Positions 6,652 to 14,417 of a stretch of 16,369 nt of DNA are shown in pieces. The stretch spans positions 1 through 16,369 of the forward strand of contig CAZRDB010000119.1 of NCBI GenBank assembly GCA_964598695.1. The letters are read 5' to 3'. The notes under the pieces were generated by a model. That model did not search any database, had not been told where the DNA came from, and worked only from the letters and a program-made list of their open reading frames with translations. Numbering within the stretch: position 1 is the first letter of the stretch; each line of letters opens with the position of its first letter. Source of the stretch: CAZRDB01 sp964598695. GTDB taxonomy: Bacteria; Armatimonadota; Zipacnadia; UBA1398. The position numbers and the translations under genes were made by a program.

Positions 6652-8082
6652 TCAACGTCCCCCGTGGGGCGGCTGGTGGGTGTTGACCTCGAGGCCGGCC
6701 CCCGAGAGGACGACCCGGGCATCGCGCACGCCCACCTGCTCCAGGAGGCGCGCGAACCCCTCGGCGTCGATCGGCTCAGGGGTGGCATGGACGCGCCGCT
6801 TCGCGAGCAGGAGGTCGTCCCACAGGCCGCTGCCGTACCGGTCGGCCATCTCGAGCACGAACGCCAGGGCCGTCGCCTGCGCGAGCGGCGCGAGTCGGGC
6901 GTCGACCTCGGCAGCGAAGGGACCCGCCAGCGCGCGGTCCTCCGCCGATGCCTCGGCCGCGAGGCGCCGGCTGGCCTGCAGCGCCGCGGTCGCCTCCGGG
7001 TACCCGAGGTCCGCGAGGGCGCGCAGGGCGCAGTAGCGCTCGAGAGCCTCGCTCACCCGGCCGGGCAGGAGACCCGGCCCCACGCAGCCAGAGACCACGG
7101 CGCGCGCGATCTCGAGCAGCACGGGGAACGCGTGCCCGAGCCCGCAGCCCTCGAGGATCCGCGCTCCGGGCATCCGCTCCGGGGTGTCCGGGGGCAGCAC
7201 GGCCACGGTGACCGCGGCCTCGCTCCGTGTGCCCAGGAGCCCCTCCACGGCGGCGCCGATCTCGTCGACCGCCTTGCAGAGCTGCTCGGCCTGCTCCTCG
7301 GAGCAGAAGCTCTCGGAGACCGCGACCCGAACGCCGCGGAACGCGCATCGCTCCTCGGGCCAGATCACGTCCGGGGGGAGCCCCGTCCCCTCCGGCCGCC
7401 GGGCGTGGGGGTCGAGCCAAGCCAGCACGTTGCGCAGGAGGCCCTCGTTGGGACCGGAGACCGCGACGCCCTCCGGGTCGGCCCAACAGACGACCCGGCC
7501 GAGGCCGTACTGCTTCGCGGCGACGACGAGCGCGCCGGTCGCATCCTCGACCACCCGCGTGCTCGAGCCCGACAGGTCGTTCACGACGCCCGCACGGGAC
7601 TCCATTTCATACCCGGAGAGCCCCTCGGCAAGCGGCCCCGACACGAGCCGCAGATCGCCCTGGGCGTGGCACTTGGCCGCGTCCAGCTCGAACAGGTAGC
7701 CGAACGGCTTGGCCAGCCGGTTGGCCTGGTAGACGGGGTACTTCGCGCCGGTCGAGTAGTGGTCGGACCAGTGGCCGCCGTGGCCCATGAGGAGCAGGCC
7801 GCCGCCCCGCCGCACAAACGCGAGCACGGCCTCCGTCATCACGGCGTTCCAGGTCAGGTCACAACGGTCGTAGTAGACCACCACGATGTCCTGGCCCTCC
7901 AGCACCGCGGGCGACATCGTCGCGAGCGACCGCGTCAGGTGCCAGCCCGGCCGGTCGGCCAGCTCACTCCAGCCAACCGGGTTCTCGCGCGAGCAGTCGA
8001 GCAGCACGCGCGTGGGATCCTGTGCCGCAGGCGCCTGCAGGGCGAGCAGGTACAGGGTCAAGGTGACGGTCGAGACGCACAC
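6652..8082 (-). CDS. Secreted protein, amidotransferase-like N-terminus, peptidase-like C-terminus without active site
   Basis: The predicted product has 476 residues from GTG 8082; AAGGAGG (8091-8097) lies eight bases upstream. A signal peptide (CVSTVTLTLYLLALQAPAA) is followed by a Rossmann-like domain of the ThuA/DUF4159 or class I glutamine-amidotransferase-like type: QDIVVVYYDRCDLTW, AVLAFVRRGGGLLLMGHGG, YGLGRVVCWADPEG and LLRNVLAWLDP (about residues 25-230). The nucleophile-elbow Cys of true amidotransferases is absent (LLMGHGG), so the domain is probably non-catalytic, as in secreted members. The C-terminal part (about 250-440) reads like a gluzincin-type domain (AVTVAVLPPDTPERM, LEGCGLGHAFPVLLEIARAV, GPGLLPGRVSEALERYCALRAL), but where relatives have HExxH it has LLEIARAV. 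It appears to be a degenerate, non-enzymatic protein. Its order between a glycosidase-like gene and sugar kinase/aldolase genes suggests glycan recognition. The function is not known. Confidence 0.75.
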   Translation of the reverse strand: MCVSTVTLTLYLLALQAPAAQDPTRVLLDCSRENPVGWSELADRPGWHLTRSLATMSPAVLEGQDIVVVYYDRCDLTWNAVMTEAVLAFVRRGGGLLLMGHGGHWSDHYSTGAKYPVYQANRLAKPFGYLFELDAAKCHAQGDLRLVSGPLAEGLSGYEMESRAGVVNDLSGSSTRVVEDATGALVVAAKQYGLGRVVCWADPEGVAVSGPNEGLLRNVLAWLDPHARRPEGTGLPPDVIWPEERCAFRGVRVAVSESFCSEEQAEQLCKAVDEIGAAVEGLLGTRSEAAVTVAVLPPDTPERMPGARILEGCGLGHAFPVLLEIARAVVSGCVGPGLLPGRVSEALERYCALRALADLGYPEATAALQASRRLAAEASAEDRALAGPFAAEVDARLAPLAQATALAFVLEMADRYGSGLWDDLLLAKRRVHATPEPIDAEGFARLLEQVGVRDARVVLSGAGLEVNTHQPPHGGR

Positions 8083-8182
8083 GCCCGCAACCTCCTTCTC
8101 GCGATGGGATCTGGTACCACACCGTTCGTCGGCCGGCGGCCCCCGACCTCCGTCGGTGCTCCCCGCGCCGCACGGCAAGGCT

Positions 8183-10813
8183 CTACCCGCCCACCCGCAG
8201 CGCCACGAGCCGGCATGGCCCGAGCGGGAGCGCGACGGCGCCATCCGCCCGCTCGAGGGTGCTCCCGGTGACGGCGTCGAACACCGGGCCATCCCCGGGG
8301 ATCCGTACGCGCAGCCCGGGCTTGGGCTCGAGCCCCGTGTTGACCACGGCCCACCACGCGCCGAGCCCTTCGACCTCGATCCGCCGCACGACAACCTCCG
8401 GGTCGTCCGTCGCCTCCGCGACCACCTCGCTCGGCAGGGCTGGCAGGGCGAGGAACGCAAGGTTGAAGGCGCGCACATCGTCCGGGGCCCCTCGGTTGAA
8501 GCACGAGGCGGCGAGGTAGCCGATCGACCAGGGATCGCCGTAGGCGACCGCGCGCGCCTCGGCGAGCATGCAGTAGGGTCCCGCGAGGTCCATGTCGGCC
8601 GCGAAGTAGCCGAGAGGCTGGTCCTCGCCCACGTCCATCTCGTTCTCGTTCAGGAAGTAGTGGCGTACGACCGCGAGGCCCGAGGGCGCGCGGAACCGGT
8701 CGAACGACTCGGGCGAGCCCACGGTGTAGGCACGGTTGATCGTGTAGGTCAGCATCGCGCCGGCGGTGTCGGCGTAGCGCTCCGGGTCGGCCGGGGGGAC
8801 ACTGTGCTGCCACTCCCACTCGCCCCACGTGAGCTGCGGGCTGGTCAGCGCGCGCAGGTGCCTGCGCTCCGCGATCTGCTCCGAGAGGCTGATCGGCTTC
8901 TCTCCGAGGGTCGTCCACGCCGCGGGGTCGTCGGTCACCACGGTCGGAGCCTCCCATTCCGGGGTGCGGAGGCCCCCCTCCGAGCTGTCGGTCGTGAGCA
9001 GTACGAAGGCGTCGTCCTCGCCGGTCAGGGAGCGGACGTCGTCCCGCGCGGCCGTGAGAAACGCCCGCCGCTTGTCCATCCACCAGGCCGTGTAGGCCGC
9101 GTAGAGATCGCCGTCAGCCGCGAGTTGCTCCCGCATCGGCGGGTCCTGCCGGCCCGTCTCGTCGGCGAACCGCGCGAGGCATGCGTCGGAGAAGCTGATC
9201 GGCAGTGCCGACGGCCGCATCCGCAGCCACGCCCCGGCGAATGCCGCTCGGCCACGCATCCGGCCGATCGTGCAGTCGAGGACCCTGCGGAGATCCTCCC
9301 GCGCCGCGGGGTCGGTGACATCGGCGTTGCCGTCCTCGCACCAGCCCACGTGGGTGTAGGCGGGATTGTCTCCGAGCGGCCGGCAGGGCCTCCCGCTGCC
9401 GTAGCCGTGGGCGCCACGGCTGCCCGCGTACTCGTAGTACGGGAGCACGGCCATGCCATGGTCGCCCACCATGGTCAGGATGTTCGGCCACAGCTCCGGG
9501 TACGGCGTCTGGTTCACCCAGTCGCTGCCGCCGTACGGAGACGAGTCCCAACCCTGGTTGTGGCCGAACTCGAGGAGGTCCTTGCAGAAGGTGTTCATCC
9601 CGAGGGAGCGCAGCACGCGGAGCTTGTACTCGTACCAGTCCGTCTGCGAGGTCACGCCGCGCTCGCCGCAGCGGGCGCTCCCGACCACGCCGTCGGCCAT
9701 CTCCTCGCGCACGAAGAGACGGCGTTGCGGCACGCCGGGCGGGAGGCTCGGCAGGGCGGTACGCCACGCCTCCTCGGGCGCCTCGAGGAGCCGGATCTCC
9801 GAGACGGCGGCCCCCCGCGAGAGCGGGTCATCGTCGGCGGCGAGCTGGGCGACGATCACGAGGAAGCCGTCGTCGGGCGCCTCGGAGCGCTCGGCGCCCT
9901 CCCGCGGGAGCCGCAGCCCGGCGAAGCGGTCGTGCAGGTAGAACAGCATCCGCCAGGTCTCGACCCGACCCGAGAGCGGGATCCGGAGCGACTCGGGGTT
10001 GCTCCCGACGTACTTCCCGTGCAGCGCGTCGCCGACGGTCGTCCCGGTGTGGAAGCCACGGATCGTCTCGCAACCCCGGTTGAGAACGAACATCGAGCGG
10101 GGCTGGTCCTCCGGGTAGTCGACCTCCAGGATGTATGCGCGCCCCGCGACGAGCCCCTTGCCCGCTCCGAGCCGGTAGGCGAAGTAGCGGGGATCCCCCT
10201 CGTTCGGGAGCGTGCGGAACAGCCGCCCGAGGATCTCCTCGACACGCGAGGCCCCCGCCGCCGACTCCACCAAGCCATGGTCGGTGTCGATCGCGCACTC
10301 CACGCGATCGACCAGGCGCTCGGGGCGGGCCGCGGCGGGCGCCCGCTCGTAGACGAGGATCTCGCCGACGTTCGCGCCGGCCGTCGTCTTCGTCAGCCGC
10401 AGGTAGCGGGTCGTCTCGCGGGTGACGTGCTCGCGCCAGACGTCGTAGCCGGCGAGGCCGTCGCGCAACAGCGGGCGCCACGCGCCGGGGCTGCCGACCT
10501 CGAGCGCGAGTTCGCCGGCGCCGCCGCCGTCGTGGAGCCACAGAGAGTGGAGCCGCACCTCGCGGCCGAGGTCGATCACCGCGTGGAGCGGGAAGTCGGC
10601 CTCTTGCCAGGAGCCGGCCCAGGCGGTCTTGGGGGAGCCGAGCCGCGGGTCGCCCGCGAGGTCCTGCTCATCGGCCAGCTCGGAAGCGGTGCGCCCCTCC
10701 TCCTCGCAAGCAACCATGGCCGGCGTCAGGGGCACACGGCGCGCGAGGTCGCTCGCGGGGGCGTGGGCGGCAAGGGCGAGCAGCAGCGGGACGAGCAGTG
10801 GGGTCGCTCTCAC
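8183..10813 (-). CDS. Large secreted glycoside-hydrolase-like protein with discoidin-like domain
   Basis: The predicted product has 876 residues from GTG 10813; CGGAGGTG lies about eight bases upstream. A signal peptide (RATPLLVPLLLALAAHAPA) is followed by a beta-sandwich resembling an F5/8-type (discoidin) carbohydrate-binding domain at about 55-165: AWAGSWQEADFPLHAVIDLG, LHSLWLHDGG, WREHVTRETTRYLRL and GANVGEILVYE. A second beta-rich region (AYILEVDYPEDQPRSMFVLN, about 225-365) follows. A long alpha/beta region (about 390-720) looks like a TIM barrel: LRSLGMNTFCKDLLEFGHNQ, GMAVLPYYEYAGSRGAHGYG, EDLRRVLDCTIGRM and AFVLLTTDSSEGG. The C-terminus (WWAVVNTGLEPKPGLRVRI to PCRLVALRVGG) is the small beta domain seen after many glycosidase barrels. 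Candidate acid residues exist (YYEYAG, FLNENEMD), but I cannot assign the catalytic pair or a GH family. It is likely extracellular or periplasmic and the first gene of the minus-strand sugar group. Confidence 0.82.
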   Translation of the reverse strand: MRATPLLVPLLLALAAHAPASDLARRVPLTPAMVACEEEGRTASELADEQDLAGDPRLGSPKTAWAGSWQEADFPLHAVIDLGREVRLHSLWLHDGGGAGELALEVGSPGAWRPLLRDGLAGYDVWREHVTRETTRYLRLTKTTAGANVGEILVYERAPAAARPERLVDRVECAIDTDHGLVESAAGASRVEEILGRLFRTLPNEGDPRYFAYRLGAGKGLVAGRAYILEVDYPEDQPRSMFVLNRGCETIRGFHTGTTVGDALHGKYVGSNPESLRIPLSGRVETWRMLFYLHDRFAGLRLPREGAERSEAPDDGFLVIVAQLAADDDPLSRGAAVSEIRLLEAPEEAWRTALPSLPPGVPQRRLFVREEMADGVVGSARCGERGVTSQTDWYEYKLRVLRSLGMNTFCKDLLEFGHNQGWDSSPYGGSDWVNQTPYPELWPNILTMVGDHGMAVLPYYEYAGSRGAHGYGSGRPCRPLGDNPAYTHVGWCEDGNADVTDPAAREDLRRVLDCTIGRMRGRAAFAGAWLRMRPSALPISFSDACLARFADETGRQDPPMREQLAADGDLYAAYTAWWMDKRRAFLTAARDDVRSLTGEDDAFVLLTTDSSEGGLRTPEWEAPTVVTDDPAAWTTLGEKPISLSEQIAERRHLRALTSPQLTWGEWEWQHSVPPADPERYADTAGAMLTYTINRAYTVGSPESFDRFRAPSGLAVVRHYFLNENEMDVGEDQPLGYFAADMDLAGPYCMLAEARAVAYGDPWSIGYLAASCFNRGAPDDVRAFNLAFLALPALPSEVVAEATDDPEVVVRRIEVEGLGAWWAVVNTGLEPKPGLRVRIPGDGPVFDAVTGSTLERADGAVALPLGPCRLVALRVGG

Positions 10814-10923
10814 GGCAAAGCACCTCCGAGGTGGCCCCGACGCCGGTTCGGACGAGCCGCGCGACGGGCGGTTCCGTGGTTCGGGGGCCGGACGGAGGTT
10901 CGGTGGGAACAACGACCGCGCCT

Positions 10924-10955
10924 GCACCGGAGGGGCCGGGCGATCCCTCCGGTGC
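10924..10955 (-). terminator. Stem-loop after mrp, 11-bp perfect stem
   Basis: GCACCGGAGGG (10924-10934) pairs perfectly with CCCTCCGGTGC (10945-10955) over a 10-nt loop. In the direction of transcription it starts 17 bases after the mrp stop, the usual place for an operon terminator. No clear U-run follows (AGGCGCGGTCGTTGTT), so termination without a U-tract or Rho-assisted termination is possible. Confidence 0.65.
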
Positions 10956-10972
10956 GGGCGCGGCTTCGGAGC

Positions 10973-11830
10973 CTACGCCCTCTCGGGCGCGATCCGGTTG
11001 GCGATCTCGGTCAGCGCATCGCGCAGCGCGGCGGGAGCGGCGGGACCGAGCAGGGGCTGGCCCTCGTCGCAGAGCGAGACGGCTTCGGCCATGAGCGGGA
11101 TCCGGCCGAGGAAGGGAACGCCCATATCACGGGCCATCTCCTCGCCGCCGCCCGAACGGAAGACTTCGGTGACCTTGCCGCAGTGCGGGCAGACGAAGCC
11201 GCTCATGTTCTCGATGACCCCGAGGCACGGCTGGTTGACGGCCCGGAGGAAGTTGACCGCCTTGCGGCAGACCGCGACGCTCGCCTCCTGCGGCGTCGTG
11301 ACGACCACGCCGCCGTCGGCGTCGGGGAACGCCTGGGCGACGGTGAGCGGCTCGTCGCCGGTGCCGGGCGGCAGGTCGACGACGAGGTAGTCGAGCGGCC
11401 CCCAGTCGGCGTCGGCGATGAACTGGCGGATCACGCCGCCCCGCATCGGCCCGCGCCAGATCGTCGGCTGGTCGCTGTTCTCGAGCAGGAAGCTGATCGA
11501 CAGCACCTGGAGCGACTCGAGCACCGGAACCGGCGTGAGGCCCATGGTCCCGGCGGCCGACTGGCCCCGCAGCCCGGTCATGAGCGCGGAGCTGGGTCCG
11601 CTGATGTCGGCATCGAGGAGGCCGGTGCGGTGGCCGCGGAGCGCGAGCGCCCACGCGAGACTTGTCGCGACGGCGCTCTTGCCGACGCCTCCCTTGCCGC
11701 TCAGAACGAGGATCTGGTGCCCGATCTGGGCAGCGCGGGCGCGGATCCTCTCCTCCTGCTGGGCGAACTGGTCGTTGGCCGCGCCGTGCCCCCCGGCATG
11801 GCCGCACTGGGGTGTCGTGCTGTCTGACAT
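10973..11830 (-). CDS. mrp: Mrp/NBP35-family Fe-S cluster carrier ATPase
   Basis: The predicted product has 285 residues from ATG 11830, with GGGAGAG upstream. Proteins of this family bind a bridging [4Fe-4S] cluster in a homodimer and transfer it to target proteins in an ATP-dependent way. Visible motifs: deviant Walker A SGKGGVGKS (44-52), switch I-type LLDADISGPS (71-80), Mrp signature WRGPMRGGVIRQFI (125-138), Walker B/switch II VVDLPPGTGDE (150-160), NMSGFVCPHCG with the CxxC cluster ligands (Cys214, Cys217) and GVPFLGRIPL. The N-terminal extension is short with only CGHAGGHG, so the N-terminal ferredoxin motif of eukaryotic NBP35 is absent. The start codon shares one base with the stop of the upstream ATPase gene (TGATG), which predicts coupled translation. 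It is the last gene of the PadR-linked operon and probably serves metal-cluster assembly for the NifX-type proteins encoded upstream. Confidence 0.93.
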   Translation of the reverse strand: MSDSTTPQCGHAGGHGAANDQFAQQEERIRARAAQIGHQILVLSGKGGVGKSAVATSLAWALALRGHRTGLLDADISGPSSALMTGLRGQSAAGTMGLTPVPVLESLQVLSISFLLENSDQPTIWRGPMRGGVIRQFIADADWGPLDYLVVDLPPGTGDEPLTVAQAFPDADGGVVVTTPQEASVAVCRKAVNFLRAVNQPCLGVIENMSGFVCPHCGKVTEVFRSGGGEEMARDMGVPFLGRIPLMAEAVSLCDEGQPLLGPAAPAALRDALTEIANRIAPERA

Positions 11831-12759
11831 CAGCGTGTCTCTCCCTGTCTGGCAGCGCCGGACGCACCGGTGCCGCGATTGGCTGTCTCGCCGACCAGCA
11901 TCTCGGTCAGGCGCTCCCACAACGTGCGGATCGCGCGGGCGACCGGCCCGGCGTCCACCTCGACGAGAGGGGTCTGGTTCACGATCGCCCACGCCACCGC
12001 TTCATCGTAGGGCAGCTCGGCGAGGAGGGGAATACCGGCTTCCCGGGCGTACTCCCGCACGGCCCGCGCCCCGCTCTCGCTGAGATCGCTCTTGTTGAGG
12101 ACCACGCCCATGGGCACCCGCAGTTGCCGGCCCAGCTCCGCGACGCGCACGAGATCGTGCAGGCCCGAGAGGGTCGGCTCGGCGACGAGAAGGACCAGGT
12201 CCGTGTCGACCATCGATGCGATCGCGGAGCAGCCGATGCCGGGCGGGCCGTCGATCAGGATCAGCGCACGGTCGTCCGCCTGCGCGGCCTCGACCGCCAG
12301 GCGTCGCACTTCGGTCACCAGCCGGCCCGATCCCTCGCCGCCCGGCGCGAGGCGGGCGTGGACCATCGCGCCGTACCGCGTCGGCGCCACGTGGACATGC
12401 CCCGTGAGCGCCGGCACCAGCCGCAGCGCGCCGTGGGGGCAGACCGCGACGCACAGGCCGCAACCCTCGCAGGCATGGACGATCACCCGCTCGCGGGTGA
12501 TCGCGCCGAACCGGCAGCGCTCCTCACAGACCCCCGCGCCCCGACACTGCGCCGGATCGCGCTCGGCCACGCTCGCGGCGTAGACAGGCGTGGCCTCGAC
12601 CTCCTCCGGCAGCAGCAGGAGGTGGAGGTTCGGCGCATCGACATCGCAATCGGCGCACACCACGGGCTGCGCCAGCGCGACCAGCGAGGCGACCAAGGTC
12701 GTCTTGCCCGCCCCGCCCTTGCCACTCACGACGGTGATCTCGCGGATGACCTCAGGCAT
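11830..12759 (-). CDS. MinD-superfamily ATPase with inserted ferredoxin domain, second copy
   Basis: The predicted product has 309 residues from ATG 12759. It is a COG1149-type protein: a MinD/ParA-like P-loop ATPase with a 2[4Fe-4S] ferredoxin inserted after the first strands. Motifs: deviant Walker A SGKGGAGKTT (12-21), CADCDVDAPNLHL (35-47), ferredoxin region 68-115, switch II LILIDGPPGIGCS (about 167-179). The second cluster motif is complete (Cys97, 100, 103, 107; CEGCGLCVAVCP). The first is CRGAGVCEERC, with Ala75 where the second Cys is expected; the codon is GCG at 12535-12537. One cluster therefore has only three cysteine ligands, which could mean [3Fe-4S] or a loosely held cluster. 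The gene overlaps the upstream paralogue by 8 nt and mrp by 1 nt. Partners in ORP-type systems form complexes with NifX-like proteins; exact chemistry is not known. Confidence 0.9.
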   Translation of the reverse strand: MPEVIREITVVSGKGGAGKTTLVASLVALAQPVVCADCDVDAPNLHLLLLPEEVEATPVYAASVAERDPAQCRGAGVCEERCRFGAITRERVIVHACEGCGLCVAVCPHGALRLVPALTGHVHVAPTRYGAMVHARLAPGGEGSGRLVTEVRRLAVEAAQADDRALILIDGPPGIGCSAIASMVDTDLVLLVAEPTLSGLHDLVRVAELGRQLRVPMGVVLNKSDLSESGARAVREYAREAGIPLLAELPYDEAVAWAIVNQTPLVEVDAGPVARAIRTLWERLTEMLVGETANRGTGASGAARQGETR

Positions 12760-13618
12760 CGGCGGTCACCGCGCCCTCATTCGCGCGGTCCCAGACGTTG
12801 AGCAGGCGACCCGCCCACTCGGGCTGCGCCGCCACGAGCGTGATCCCTTGCGCGTAGGCCTCGGCGATCCGCCGGTCGTGCGGGATCCACAGCGCGACGC
12901 CTCGCGGGCTCCTACGCGCGACGTCGTCGCGCGCACCCCCGATCCCGTCCCGATTGAGGATGACCAGGAAGGCGACCCCCAATGCCTCGCAGGTCGCCTG
13001 GGCGGCGGCGAGGTCGCTCCGCCCGAAGGGCGTGGGCTCGGTCACCAGCCAGCACTGGTCGGCGCCCTCGACGGCCGCCTGCATCGGGCAGGCCGTGCCC
13101 GGCGGGGCGTCGATCACCGTCACGTCGTCCGGACGGCGTTGCTCCCGGACCGCGTGGACCAGCCGGGCCGCACGGTGGTGACCGACGGCCAACCGGCCGC
13201 TCACCACCCGCAGGCCCTCCTCGGTGTGGCCCACCTGCACCGTCCCGATCGACCGATCGACCTCGTGGATCGCCTGCACCGGGCACACGTGGGTGCACAG
13301 GCCGCAGCCGGAGCACATCTCCGGGAACACCAGCACGGCATCGCGGATCACCGCGATCGCGTTGGCGTGGCACGCCGCGGCACAGGCGCCGCAGCGCGTG
13401 CAGGCGTCCAGGTCGATCTCGGGCGTGCGGATGCAGACGGGCTCCTCGGACTCCCAGGCGGGCCGGAGCAGCAGGTGGGCGTTCGGTTCCTCGACATCGC
13501 AGTCGAGGAGCGAGACCCGGCCGGGCGCCCGTGCGTGGAGCGCCAGTGCGAGGCTCGTCGCGACCAGCGTCTTGCCCGTTCCGCCCTTGCCCGCGGCGAC
13601 GCTAACCGTGCGACTCAA
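12752..13618 (-). CDS. MinD-superfamily ATPase with inserted ferredoxin domain, first copy
   Basis: The predicted product has 288 residues. The start is TTG 13618, which overlaps the stop of the NifX-type gene as TTGA, with GGGAGG six bases upstream; there is no closer ATG before the Walker A motif. Motifs: deviant Walker A AGKGGTGKT (9-17), LLDCDVEEPNAHL (37-49), two full ferredoxin motifs CTRCGACAAACHANAI (Cys73, 76, 79, 83) and CSGCGLCTHVCPVQAI (Cys102, 105, 108, 112), and switch II VIDAPPGTACP (about 169-179). Family proteins couple ATP binding to electron transfer or cluster delivery in anaerobes. With the downstream paralogue it gives the two-ATPase pair characteristic of ORP-type operons, and the two may form a heterodimer. 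Unlike its paralogue it keeps all eight cluster ligands. Confidence 0.92.
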   Translation of the reverse strand: MSRTVSVAAGKGGTGKTLVATSLALALHARAPGRVSLLDCDVEEPNAHLLLRPAWESEEPVCIRTPEIDLDACTRCGACAAACHANAIAVIRDAVLVFPEMCSGCGLCTHVCPVQAIHEVDRSIGTVQVGHTEEGLRVVSGRLAVGHHRAARLVHAVREQRRPDDVTVIDAPPGTACPMQAAVEGADQCWLVTEPTPFGRSDLAAAQATCEALGVAFLVILNRDGIGGARDDVARRSPRGVALWIPHDRRIAEAYAQGITLVAAQPEWAGRLLNVWDRANEGAVTADA

Positions 13619-13992
13619 CGACGGCCTCCCATGCCCATGCCCCGTCCGGGGGCGGAGGCCTGTGAGATCGGCTGGAGCCGGCCCGCGCGGTACGCCTCGA
13701 CGGCCGCGCGCACCGTACCGGCCGGCGCCTCGAGGAGGGTGAGCCCGCCGGCCGCCAGTGCCGCCAGCGCATGCGGGCCGAGCTGTGCCGCCAGCACGCA
13801 CTGCGCTCCCGCGCCCGCGACGAGCTGGGCCGCCGCAACGCCTGCCCCTCCCGCCTGCTGGGCCGCCGAGTTGCGCAGGGCCTCGCACGCGAGCGTCTCG
13901 CTGTCCACGATGAGGAAGTACGCGCATCGGCCGAAACGACCGTCGACTTGGCTGTCGAGATCGGGACCGGATGCGGAGATCGCGAGCTTCAT
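13615..13992 (-). CDS. NifX/MTH1175-like (dinitrogenase Fe-Mo cofactor domain) protein
   Basis: The predicted product has 125 residues from ATG 13992; AAGGAGG lies seven bases upstream. The fold is the ribonuclease-H-like NifB/NifX domain (PF02579 type): MKLAISASGPDLDSQVDGRF, FGRCAYFLIVD, GGAGVAAAQLVAGAGAQCVL and LGPHALAALAAGG, with the last strand leading to AVEAYRAG. Relatives bind molybdenum-iron cofactor precursors or, in the Desulfovibrio orange protein, a Mo-Cu sulfide cluster. Only FGRC Cys and one internal Cys (GAQCVL) are visible as possible ligands. The tail is Gly/Met-rich (GRGMGMGGRR), echoing the glycine-rich start of the DUF5320-like neighbour. Its TGA stop overlaps the start of the first ATPase gene by 4 nt, so it should be made together with that ATPase. 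No nitrogenase genes are nearby, so a nitrogen-fixation role is unlikely. Confidence 0.9.
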   Translation of the reverse strand: MKLAISASGPDLDSQVDGRFGRCAYFLIVDSETLACEALRNSAAQQAGGAGVAAAQLVAGAGAQCVLAAQLGPHALAALAAGGLTLLEAPAGTVRAAVEAYRAGRLQPISQASAPGRGMGMGGRR

Positions 13993-14020
13993 GGGACCGC
14001 CTCCTTGGCGGGTCGTGCGC

Positions 14021-14043
14021 GCCGGCGCCGCCGGGGCGCCGGC
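14021..14043 (-). promoter_or_regulatory. Intergenic stem-loop between the DUF5320-like and second NifX genes
   Basis: GCCGGCGCC (14021-14029) pairs perfectly with GGCGCCGGC (14035-14043) over a 5-nt loop; pairing can resume after one mismatch to about 14017/14047. It fills most of the 58-base gap and lies just before the AAGGAGG site of the NifX-type gene at 13992. It may act in partial termination or in mRNA processing. Confidence 0.45.
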
Positions 14044-14050
14044 ACGCGGG

Positions 14051-14374
14051 TCACTCGGCGCCTTCGAGGCGCTCGATGTCGGCCTTGAGGGCGGCCAACT
14101 GGTCCTCGAGCTGGCGGGCCATCCCGCGCAGGAACTCCAGTTGCTGCGCCTCCGTGGCGGCGGCCACCGTCGTGGCCGGAACGGCGCCCGACTGCAGCAG
14201 TCCGGCGAGGATCTGGCCGCAGGGGCCCCGACCGAGCCCGAGCCCGAGGCCACGGCCCAGGCCGAGCCCGAGGCCGCCTCCGAAGCCGCGGCCGAGCCCG
14301 AGGCCCGCGCCGCGACCCATGCCAGCGCCCCAACCGGGGACGCCCGTCGCGAAGAACCGATTGCGGTTGCGCAT
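14051..14374 (-). CDS. DUF5320-like small Gly-rich protein with C-terminal coiled coil
   Basis: The predicted product has 107 residues from ATG 14374, with GGAAAGGA upstream. It has two parts: a Gly/Arg/Leu low-complexity head with GLGLGRG-type repeats (about residues 16-50), then a Cys-containing turn (GRGPCGQILAGLL) and a charged amphipathic helix suited to a coiled coil (QLEFLRGMARQLEDQLAALK, about 78-105). This layout (glycine-rich head, EEELxxLKxxxxxLExxLxxIxxRIxxLE-like tail) is that of DUF5320 proteins. These commonly sit beside NifX-type and MinD-ferredoxin genes in anaerobes. The biochemical role is not established. The head in members I know is usually rich in Gly, Met and Pro; here it is mostly Gly-Leu-Gly-Arg. 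It sits between the two NifX-type genes, with stem-loops in both flanking gaps. Confidence 0.8.
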   Translation of the reverse strand: MRNRNRFFATGVPGWGAGMGRGAGLGLGRGFGGGLGLGLGRGLGLGLGRGPCGQILAGLLQSGAVPATTVAAATEAQQLEFLRGMARQLEDQLAALKADIERLEGAE

Positions 14375-14393
14375 CGCCTACCGTCCTTTCCAT

Positions 14394-14411
14394 GCGGCCC
14401 TCGCGGGCCGC
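14394..14411 (-). promoter_or_regulatory. Intergenic stem-loop B, 7-bp stem with GCGA tetraloop
   Basis: GCGGCCC (14394-14400) pairs with GGGCCGC (14405-14411). In the transcribed minus strand the loop is GCGA, a GNRA tetraloop, which makes the hairpin unusually stable. It follows a similar hairpin at 14418-14434 and precedes the ribosome binding site of the DUF5320-like gene. Confidence 0.4.
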
Positions 14412-14417
14412 GGGCGT

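Noticed and set aside
10821..10833. Palindrome CACCTC-C-GAGGTG over the ribosome binding site of the large secreted protein.
   Set aside because: With a one-base spacer it cannot form a stable hairpin beyond about four pairs. It could be an operator, but there is no second copy to support that.
7886..11827. A 1313-codon open frame on the plus strand, opposite the large secreted protein and mrp.
   Set aside because: It has no recognisable domains, is full of Arg/Ala/Gly/His as expected of antisense frames in GC-rich DNA, and lies opposite genes with clear signal peptides, Walker motifs and ribosome binding sites.
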